This document shows, piece after piece, positions 7,205-13,652 of a stretch of DNA of 64,000 nucleotides. This stretch comes from JAGNHN01 sp964590645. GTDB lineage: Bacteria; Bacteroidota; Bacteroidia; Bacteroidales; JAGNHN01. Positions within the stretch are counted from its first letter, which is position 1; every line of letters starts with the position of its first letter. The notes below the pieces were generated by a model. That model worked only from the letters and a program-made list of their open reading frames with translations, did not search any database and was not told the origin of the DNA. The stretch is taken from NCBI GenBank assembly GCA_964590645.1, contig CAZPYJ010000011.1:45199-109198 (forward strand), given 5' to 3'. Made by a program: the position numbers and the translations under genes.

Positions 7205-8155
7205 ATGGCTGACTGGGATTCATTAAGCAAGGGATATATGGCTTTTCTTCGTTTGGAGAAAGGTCTTTCCAAGCATAGTATCAGTGCCTATATGCACGAT
7301 CTGGCATTGTTGAGAGCATTCGTGGAAAAGGAGAACCTGGGATTGAATCCCCTTCAACTGGAGGTATCTCATTTGGGCGCATTCTTCCGGCATATTCATC
7401 AAAAGAAGGCCGAGGCAAGCACCCAGGCCCGAATTCTGGCCGGGATTCGTTCGTTTTTTCGATACCTGATTATTGAAGAGCTAAAGGAAGAGAATCCTGC
7501 TGATCTGTTGGATGCACCTCGTTTGGGAAGAAAACTACCCTCCTACCTGAGTACCGGAGAAGTGGAATTGCTGCTGCAGGTTTTCGACCTTAGCCGTCCG
7601 GAAGGACAGAGAAACCGGGCGATGGTGGAGATGCTCTATGGGTGTGGACTGCGTGTGAGCGAGTTGACCACACTTCGGCTTTCCGATCTTTTTTTCCGGG
7701 AAGGCTTCATCAGGGTGAAAGGGAAGGGCGAAAAGGAAAGGCTGGTTCCGGTGGGTCATACTGCCATCAGGCAGGTCAGTATATACCTTGAACAGATCAG
7801 GGCTTCAGTGAAAGTGGATCAGAAAAGTCAGGATATTCTTTTTCTGAACCGTTTTGGCAGGCAGCTTTCCAGGGTAATGATTTTTGAGATCCTGAAAAAG
7901 GCAGCTACAGAAGCAGGGATCAGGAAGAAAGTGAGTCCGCACACCCTTCGTCACTCCTTTGCCACCCATTTGGTAGAAGGCGGGGCAGACCTGCGGGCCG
8001 TGCAGGAAATGTTGGGCCACGCTTCTATCACTACCACAGAAATATACACCCATCTTGACAGGACTTATCTACGCGATGAAATCCTGAGCCATCATCCCCT
8101 GGAAAAGAAGGGGGGATCAATCCTCCGGAATGATTCCCCAATCGATGGTGGATAA
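7205..8155 (+). CDS. xerD: Tyrosine recombinase XerD/XerC
   Basis: This 316-residue site-specific recombinase resolves chromosome dimers at dif with a partner Xer protein and FtsK. A SAM-like N-terminal DNA-binding domain spans about residues 1-90. The catalytic domain shows Arg in Cys-Gly-Leu-Arg-Val-Ser-Glu-Leu, Lys in Lys-Gly-Lys-Gly-Glu-Lys-Glu-Arg, His/Arg in His-Thr-Leu-Arg-His-Ser, His in Leu-Gly-His-Ala and the nucleophile Tyr in Ile-Tyr-Thr-His. A TACCTTCG box at 7192-7199 ends only five bases before the ATG. The 3' end overlaps the convergent gene by 39 bases. XerC and XerD cannot be told apart with certainty here. Confidence 0.92.
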   Translation: MADWDSLSKGYMAFLRLEKGLSKHSISAYMHDLALLRAFVEKENLGLNPLQLEVSHLGAFFRHIHQKKAEASTQARILAGIRSFFRYLIIEELKEENPADLLDAPRLGRKLPSYLSTGEVELLLQVFDLSRPEGQRNRAMVEMLYGCGLRVSELTTLRLSDLFFREGFIRVKGKGEKERLVPVGHTAIRQVSIYLEQIRASVKVDQKSQDILFLNRFGRQLSRVMIFEILKKAATEAGIRKKVSPHTLRHSFATHLVEGGADLRAVQEMLGHASITTTEIYTHLDRTYLRDEILSHHPLEKKGGSILRNDSPIDGG

Positions 8156-8557
8156 CTGGTCTTCCACAAAATAGAAATCGATGAGGGCATCGTGGTACGA
8201 CAAGCGGTCTTCTCCCCAGGGCTCTGCTTCGGATTCTTGATCTTCAAATCCATTAAGCTGCATTAATTCTTCTATTTGCTTGGATTTCAGAGCAAAAATC
8301 TTTTGTCCAAACAAAGTGGTTTCGCGGTTATCAGACTCAATGCTGCTGAGCAAATGCTCATCGCCTTCGAAGAAAAAACTCAGGCCGGACTCTGGAAAAT
8401 GCCAGATGAGGGTGGGGGTAAAAAACTCATCATCTTCTTCCAACAGCTCCGTTTCGGGAGGCTCGCCTATGTAGCGCATTACCTCATCCGTGCTCATTCC
8501 GAAGCGGATGGGTGGCATACCCTGGTGGGGTACAATGGTGATTTCGGATTGCATCAT
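8117..8557 (-). CDS. Hypothetical acidic protein
   Basis: I do not recognise this 146-residue protein. It is strongly acidic with no signal peptide or membrane segment. It has a short motif Ile-Arg-Phe-Gly-Met-Ser-Thr-Asp-Glu-Val near residue 17, followed by Gly-Glu-Pro-Pro, a layout seen in small cytosolic proteins and some immunity-like proteins. Its 3' end overlaps the convergent recombinase gene by 39 bases, and it starts five bases after the dehydrogenase stop, so it is probably the second gene of that transcript. Confidence 0.7.
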   Translation of the reverse strand: MMQSEITIVPHQGMPPIRFGMSTDEVMRYIGEPPETELLEEDDEFFTPTLIWHFPESGLSFFFEGDEHLLSSIESDNRETTLFGQKIFALKSKQIEELMQLNGFEDQESEAEPWGEDRLSYHDALIDFYFVEDQLSTIDWGIIPED

Positions 8558-8562
8558 TACAT

Positions 8563-9369
8563 TTATTTAAAGGGTGAACCTGGCTCTTTGGCCATATGAT
8601 TATATACCATTTTATCTGTCAGTGCAGGGAAGAGTTTATTCAGCAGGACCGTCAGTTTTCCCTGGGTGGTGAGGATGAGCGTACGTTTACGCTGGCGTAT
8701 TCCCTTCTCGATGAATCGTGCCACCTCCTCTGCGGACATCATTTTTGATTCTTCCCTGGGCGACTCGCCCTGCATAGATCCATCGGAAGCCAGGGCCGTA
8801 TTTCGGATATTGGAGGCCGTGAATCCCGGGCAGGCGATCATTACGTGCAAACCTTTCTTCAGGTTTTCGATGCGCAATACTTCCAGGAAGCCCTGCATTG
8901 CAAACTTTGAAGCGGAGTAGCCCGTCCGTCCGGGCAGGCCTTTATAACCGGCAATGCTGCTGACCCCTACCAAAGATCCCCGGCGCTTAATCAGGTGCGG
9001 AAGGGCGTAGTAAGTGCAATATACCGTCCCCCAGAAATTCACATTCATCAGGCGGTGCAGGACATCCAGCTGCACCCCTTCGAAGAGGGCACGCATACTG
9101 ATGCCGGCATTGTTGATCAGGATATCGATTCCGTCAAAATGCGCCAGGGCTTCGTCCACGATCCGTTTGCAATCTGCTTCTACAGAAACATCTGCTTCTA
9201 CCGCGACCGCCTGAATGCCTGCGGCTGCATAGCGCGCCACCATTTCCCGGAGGCGCTCAGCATTCCGGGCTGCCAGCACCAGTTGTGCCCCGGATGCCGC
9301 AAAGCGGTCAGCCAGGGCAGCACCAATACCTGAAGATGCCCCGGTGATGATGACGGTCTTATTCTTCAT
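8563..9369 (-). CDS. Short-chain dehydrogenase/reductase (SDR)
   Basis: This classical SDR of 268 residues has the cofactor motif Thr-Gly-Ala-Ser-Ser-Gly-Ile-Gly at 10-17, the structural Asn-Asn-Ala-Gly near residue 87 and the catalytic Ser…Tyr-x-x-x-Lys (Tyr-Ser-Ala-Ser-Lys near 155). An Arg after the second strand (Ala-Ala-Arg-Asn) suggests NADP(H). A C-terminal hydrophobic stretch suggests membrane association, as in the DHRS7-like branch. The substrate cannot be deduced. The small acidic protein gene follows after five bases. Confidence 0.88.
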   Translation of the reverse strand: MKNKTVIITGASSGIGAALADRFAASGAQLVLAARNAERLREMVARYAAAGIQAVAVEADVSVEADCKRIVDEALAHFDGIDILINNAGISMRALFEGVQLDVLHRLMNVNFWGTVYCTYYALPHLIKRRGSLVGVSSIAGYKGLPGRTGYSASKFAMQGFLEVLRIENLKKGLHVMIACPGFTASNIRNTALASDGSMQGESPREESKMMSAEEVARFIEKGIRQRKRTLILTTQGKLTVLLNKLFPALTDKMVYNHMAKEPGSPFK

Positions 9370-9539
9370 CTCGGATATTCAATTTGGGAAAGTAGGAAAA
9401 TCCCTTTAGTCCGCACTGTTTTTTTTCAAAGAAATTACTTTTCCCTGCCCTGGGCATAATTTTCCTTCTCCATCCTCTCCGGGTTCAGGCATTGCCAGAG
9501 TTCGACCGTTTTAATCTGTGGCAATTTTCAGCCCAAGTG

Positions 9540-9571
9540 TTTGGCAAAAAAAATATTTAGCCTTACTTTTG
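9540..9571 (+). promoter_or_regulatory. Bacteroidota-type promoter of tRNA-Lys
   Basis: TTTG at 9540-9543 and TACTTTTG at 9564-9571 are separated by 20 bases. This fits the phylum's -33/-7 consensus (TTTG, about 19-21 bases, TAnnTTTG). The tRNA begins 18 bases downstream. Confidence 0.65.
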
Positions 9572-9588
9572 CAGCCCCTTTACGGGAA

Positions 9589-9661
9589 GATTCTGTAGCT
9601 CAGCTGGTAGAGCAATTGCCTTTTAAGCAATGGGTCCCGGGTTCGAGTCCCGGCAGGATCA
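9589..9661 (+). tRNA. tRNA-Lys (anticodon TTT)
   Basis: This is a 73-base cloverleaf with no encoded CCA. The acceptor arms GATTCTG and CAGGATC pair with one G·U. The D arm is GCTC/GAGC, the anticodon stem ATTGC/GCAAT has the loop CTTTTAA, and the T arm contains GTTCGAGTCC. The anticodon TTT at positions 34-36 reads lysine codons. A TTTG/TACTTTTG promoter precedes it and a hairpin with a T run follows. Confidence 0.95.
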
Positions 9662-9672
9662 CGAAAGGAAAG

Positions 9673-9699
9673 GCTGTCCAAATGGACAGTCTTTTTTTT
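9673..9699 (+). terminator. Rho-independent terminator of tRNA-Lys
   Basis: The stem CTGTCC/GGACAG with loop AAAT is followed by TCTTTTTTTT. It lies 12 bases after the tRNA end. Confidence 0.85.
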
Positions 9700-9705
9700 A
9701 TCCCC

Positions 9706-9776
9706 CTAACTGCTCAGCGGGTAGAGCATCCCGACTTTAGTCGGGAGGGTCCCGGGTTCGAGTCCCGGCAGGATCA
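9706..9776 (+). pseudogene. tRNA-Lys-derived partial tRNA (pseudo-tRNA)
   Basis: A D-arm-like segment (GCTCAGCGGGTAGAGC) and the whole 3' part of the tRNA are present. The 32 bases at 9747-9778 repeat 9632-9663 exactly. The 5' acceptor strand does not pair with the 3' acceptor strand, and the anticodon region folds into a tight hairpin (CCCGAC/GTCGGG) without a normal seven-base loop. It is therefore unlikely to be a working tRNA. A terminator-like hairpin follows. Confidence 0.6.
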
Positions 9777-9787
9777 CGGACTGATCA

Positions 9788-9818
9788 AATCCCGGCAACG
9801 AAGTTGCTGGGATTTTTT
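9788..9818 (+). terminator. Rho-independent terminator after the partial tRNA
   Basis: A long stem (AATCCCGGCAAC with GTTGCTGGGATT) with loop GAA is followed by a T run. It suggests that the partial tRNA was once part of a transcribed unit. Confidence 0.7.
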
Positions 9819-9860
9819 GTTTGCAGGCGTCACGAATTCATTCGTGAAAGCCTGTGAACA

Positions 9861-9948
9861 AAAAATCCCAGGGACGAGCGAAGCGAGTACCAAGGATTTG
9901 ATTCCCTGCTCGGAGACAAGGGGTCAATGAGCGAAGCGAATAATCCCG
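9861..9948. repeat. Direct repeat A, first copy
   Basis: About 85 bases here recur with moderate divergence at 10360-10453. The shared core of about 55 bases runs from GGATTTGATTCCCTGC to GCGAATAATCCC. No gene is apparent. The stretch 9820-10545 otherwise holds only low-complexity or remnant sequence, including a short segment shared by neither copy. Confidence 0.7.
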
Positions 9949-10359
9949 GCAGGTTTCTGACACTGGCTTTTTGCGAGCCAAAGTCGCAGCGACTATTGAA
10001 TGCACTATACTGACTCTTAATATTTCGCCCTCAGGCCGGGCAGGCCCTACTTTTTTCTTGATAAAAAAGTAGCAAAAAATCAAGGCTGCATTGCCTTTCC
10101 TTGAAAACTACGGCTTCGGATGGGAGTCGCGATCCGAGCCGCTTTTTCAGTGAACTTGATTGGCCTGTCCTAAACCTATGCTCGCGGATCGCTCCCTTTG
10201 GAAGACCGCAGTCATTTGCCTAAGTCATCCTCAGCCTTGTTTTCTTACGGAAATGCAATGAGGCCGAAAAACAGTTTGAGTTTGACCCCGTTGGGGCTGT
10301 CTAATTAGCAGCCCCCCTTTGTTTCCGGCTGTTGCAAGCTTGCTTACATAAGGGCGGAA

Positions 10360-10453
10360 ACAAAAAATCACAGCCACGAACGCAGTGAGTGGCAGGGATT
10401 TGATTCCCTGCTCGGAGACAAGGGGACAATGAGCGAAGCGAATAATCCCACAG
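10360..10453. repeat. Direct repeat A, second copy
   Basis: This is the second copy of the element at 9861-9948, in the same orientation and about 500 bases away. Apparent short reading frames across both copies are similar only because the DNA is repeated. Confidence 0.7.
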
Positions 10454-10545
10454 AATCAAGGTCCAATTTCCAATGCTCAACATCCAATGTCAAGGACTAA
10501 TTACAATGTCAATATCAATGAGCAATATCTCTCTGGACAATTATT

Positions 10546-10679
10546 GACCTACTGGTCTTCTGTCCTGCTGTTCTTCTGGCCTTACTGGTCTCCTGTCCTT
10601 CTGACCTAATGATCTACTGATCTAATGACCTAATGATCTAATGACCTAATGATCTACTGACCTAATGGCCTTCTGATCC
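10546..10679. repeat. Octamer tandem array (GAYCTAMT-type)
   Basis: About 17 imperfect units of eight bases, such as GACCTAAT, GATCTACT and GACCTTCT. The array is more diverged at its left end. It runs into the linker and REP of the composite element that ends at 10792. The same units form the arrays at 16844, 17093 and 24769. Confidence 0.9.
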
Positions 10680-10768
10680 AGCTGGCCCACACTACGGACT
10701 TGCAAATCCCTGGCTTTAAGCACCAAAACGCATCCCTTCATCCAAGGCTTGAGCTTACGCTTTTTATC

Positions 10769-10792
10769 GTGCGTAGCGAGGACGCTACGCAC
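10769..10792. repeat. REP palindrome, short form
   Basis: The GTGCGTAGC/GCTACGCAC arms enclose the loop GAGGAC. A conserved linker of about 75 bases precedes it, starting near the TACGGACTTGCAAATCCC motif at 10693, and CAGCGGGG follows it. Confidence 0.9.
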
Positions 10793-10868
10793 AGCGGGGA
10801 GATTTCTCGTCCCGCTCGTGCGGGACTCGAAATGACCAGTGGTGTTACTATACCTTTAATATGTAATC

Positions 10869-12182
10869 TTATATGTCCCAACCCGCGTTGATCAATCCTT
10901 CAATATAATAGAGTGGCAGAAAAACTAGCTTTTGATTAGTGATAGAACCATAAGGTGCAGTGCTAAGCACGAAACCTTTTTCAATGTGGGGATAATGGGA
11001 AATAAGAAGATGCAGGCTCTTTAATTTGCCTGACTTACCCGACTTAACCTCTATTGGGCATATCTCCCCTCCTCTCTCAATCAGGTAATCAACTTCAGCT
11101 GAACTTCCCCTTGCTTCACGTGAATAGTATGTCAGGTTTTCTGACAAAAGCATATTAAGCTCTTGTCCTATAAATTGTTCAACCAACCTCCCCTGATAGG
11201 CTCGCATAAGTCCATTACGCAAACTTGCCAGGTCTTCCCTGAACCCATTAACAGCATTCATAAACCCAATATCCAACATAATTGCTTTTAAGCGTGTCGA
11301 TGATGCTGACATTAAGGGCAGGGAAGCCGGAGAAGCTGCTCTGACAAGGGAGATCAGTCTGGCAAGCTGCAATAGTTCCAAAGCCTTCTTATTGGTTGGA
11401 CCCGTTGCAAGTTCCGACAGTTTTACATATTTGATCTGTTTCCCGATATTCTTGCCCAGGTAATTCAACACTGATAACAATACATTGCGGTCGACAGAAG
11501 GTTTGTACTTCGAGAAATCCTGACGGAAGGTATCAACAAGGTCCGATTGAACCTGAATTGCCTGTTGATAGCTAAGCGATTTTAACCAAACTGCTATGGA
11601 TTCCGGCATCCCGCCAAGGATGAAATATTCCGCAAGATGATCAAGGAGCTGCTTATGAATAACATCCGGGAGCACACGTGGGGTATCCCGAATAAGGTCG
11701 ACTAACTTACTTTTGTTACAAGCCATCAAGTATTCCCTGAAATTCATAGGATACATCTCAATTAGCTGCACCCTACCTACCGGAAAATTAATACTCGTCA
11801 GGGCAAATTCAAGTAATGAGCCGGCTGCGATGATATGAATATCCTTCAACTCCTCATAGAAATATCTCAGTGCCATTATAGCTCGTGGAGCTGACTGTAT
11901 TTCATCCAGGAATAATAGTTCATTTGAAAGGTCAATACTTGTATTCAGTAAAAATTCAAACTCTGCAAGTATCCTTTTAGGATTCAGGTCTTGTTCAAAT
12001 ACTTTTACGAATGAAGGGTCTCTTTCAAAATCAACAATGTGTATTCTTCCTTTGAAATACTTCTCGCCGAACGATCTAACGATATAAGACTTCCCGACCT
12101 GTCTGGCACCACGTATGATCAAGGGTTTTCTGTTTGGCTTTGCCTTCCATTCAACCAACTCTTTTATTATCAGTCTTTCCAC
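10869..12182 (-). CDS. AAA_14/DUF4143 ATPase
   Basis: This 437-residue ATP-binding protein has the P-loop Gly-Ala-Arg-Gln-Val-Gly-Lys-Ser near residue 25 and the Walker B motif Leu-Leu-Phe-Leu-Asp-Glu-Ile-Gln near 90. A sensor region Ala-Gly-Ser-Leu-Leu-Glu-Phe follows. The C-terminal DUF4143 domain contains a restriction-endonuclease-like Glu-Val-Asp-Tyr-Leu-Ile…Glu-Val-Lys-Ser motif. The family is common, mobile and of unclear function in bacteria and archaea. The gene is more AT-rich than its surroundings and is flanked by repeats, which suggests acquisition. A broken relative lies at 61644-62514. Confidence 0.88.
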   Translation of the reverse strand: MERLIIKELVEWKAKPNRKPLIIRGARQVGKSYIVRSFGEKYFKGRIHIVDFERDPSFVKVFEQDLNPKRILAEFEFLLNTSIDLSNELLFLDEIQSAPRAIMALRYFYEELKDIHIIAAGSLLEFALTSINFPVGRVQLIEMYPMNFREYLMACNKSKLVDLIRDTPRVLPDVIHKQLLDHLAEYFILGGMPESIAVWLKSLSYQQAIQVQSDLVDTFRQDFSKYKPSVDRNVLLSVLNYLGKNIGKQIKYVKLSELATGPTNKKALELLQLARLISLVRAASPASLPLMSASSTRLKAIMLDIGFMNAVNGFREDLASLRNGLMRAYQGRLVEQFIGQELNMLLSENLTYYSREARGSSAEVDYLIERGGEICPIEVKSGKSGKLKSLHLLISHYPHIEKGFVLSTAPYGSITNQKLVFLPLYYIEGLINAGWDI

Positions 12183-12487
12183 AACCCTAATTTTAGATAG
12201 TCAAGGCTAATTTAAGGTATCCATTTAAGATAATCAAGGTTGTTTGCACAATTCTATTTAAAATATTCAGGGTAAGCCTCTTTTAGATCATGTCTCCGGA
12301 CAAATACAAAAGCCAACGAATATCGGAAAAGAGAAGGAAGAAGCATCGAGATAGGAGGATCAAAATCTGCGTTAATCTGTGTTATCTGTGGTGAATAATC
12401 CGGCAGGATAGCGATTATAATGCGAAGTCATCTCAATTCTTTTAACCACGGATTAATGCATCAATGCTATTTTAGTTTTGCATTGAT

Positions 12488-12721
12488 TACTACCAGAATC
12501 CAGGTGGAGGATTTGTTGTCAGCGTAGCTGCAGAAATCCATAAAAAATTAATATTTCATTACACTCACTGACCGTATTTTAAAGAATTTGTTCAGGCTGA
12601 TGGTGAGTATTTTCACTGCGATGCATTGGACACCGGTAGCTGGTCATATATCGCCATTTCAAAAAAATTCGATCCGCCTCCCCCTTCGACTGCGCTCAGG
12701 GAGCGGCGGATTATCAAATAG
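12488..12721 (+). pseudogene. Remnant of a coding sequence with an internal stop
   Basis: One frame reads as protein-like sequence for about 60 residues (for example Gly-Gly-Phe-Val-Val-Ser-Val-Ala-Ala-Glu-Ile-His, then Gly-Ser-Trp-Ser-Tyr-Ile-Ala-Ile). A single in-frame TGA interrupts it, no start is visible, and its 3' end is overwritten by repeat-like DNA. I do not recognise the family. The rest of 12183-12758 shows no gene. Confidence 0.35.
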
Positions 12722-12731
12722 TCAAACCTTG

Positions 12732-12747
12732 TCCGCCTACCGGCGGA
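12732..12747 (-). other. Hairpin just downstream of the lectin-domain gene
   Basis: A perfect 6-bp stem (TCCGCC/GGCGGA) has the tetraloop GGTA on the coding strand, 12 bases after the stop of the 1238-residue protein. Diversity-generating retroelements use a stem with a GRNA-type tetraloop at about this place. GC-rich hairpins of similar type also occur elsewhere in this window, so the match may be chance. Confidence 0.4.
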
Positions 12748-12758
12748 ATGTCAAATAA

Positions 12759-13652
12759 TCAATTATTCCTTAGGCAACGAACCGAGAAACCGCGTGCCTT
12801 GTAGGCGTAGTACCGGCCTACACTGGCGAGGTCATAGTTCAGGCCCCGGAGGATCCCGTGCGTAGAGGAATACTCGGAGGACGACCAGAAGGAGGCGTAG
12901 TACCTGAGACCGTTGAAATTGCCATTGGCGTCGCGGTAGCCGGCACCGAGCGCCGTGAAGCCGCTGCTGTTGGTGGCCCCGGTATTGGGTGAATACCAGT
13001 GATCAAACCCCGTCGCCTTCATCTTGCCGCCAGCATTTGTTCCGCTCCATCCCCAGGCATTGCAATTCACCGTGGGGTCAAGGAAAGTCGTTAGCGTACA
13101 CCATTCCGCATCCGTGGGCAGGTGCCAGCCCGTAGGGCAAATACCCTGGGTGCCTGCTGTGGTGGTATAACCCATTGCTTCATCCCATTGGTAAAGCCCA
13201 CCGTATGTATTGCAGTTGTTTACATCATTGTTGTAACAGTATTTTTCTATCGTGGAATTATTCGTTTGGTTAGAACTGCCATTCACCATTGTGCCCACAT
13301 TCAGGTTCTTCGCCATCCAGCATTGGGTGCCTATTTGCACGGTGGGGTATTGCTGGCCGTCGCGGGGGTCGGTGAGGATGCCACCGCAAGTGAGGGCACT
13401 CGTGTCAGCAAAGCTGATGTTCACGGTATCACGTGTGCTGCCGCACTGGTTAGTGATGGTCCAAACCAAAGTATAGTTAGCACTAGATACTCCATAAAAC
13501 CACGTGTCCGCAATTGTTGAATCACTGAACATTGCCCCACTGCCACTGACCACTGACCACTGACCACTGCCCACTGAAGGCGCATTCGCATAAAGCTGCA
13601 CACTATCCCCAACTATCTCCAGGCTATCCGGCCCGGCATTGGCCTGGTCGGG
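12759..13652 (-). repeat. Tandem duplication, unit 2 (Ig-like + Fib_succ_major)
   Basis: This is the C-terminal unit of a 912-bp direct duplication inside the secreted protein gene. About 590 bases (13059-13649) appear identical to 13971-14561. The copies then diverge, first with ordinary and silent changes (about 12960-13058) and then in the variable region. Confidence 0.9.

Noticed and set aside
9706..9776. A functional suppressor tRNA (TTA in the loop)
   Set aside because: The acceptor stem does not pair and no seven-base anticodon loop forms.
9838..10483. Two short similar minus-strand proteins
   Set aside because: Their similarity follows from direct repeat A; they have no start context and no family resemblance.
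11115..11124. parS site (TTCACGTGAA core)
   Set aside because: Only the inner 10 bases match, the outer bases do not, and it lies inside a coding region far from parAB.
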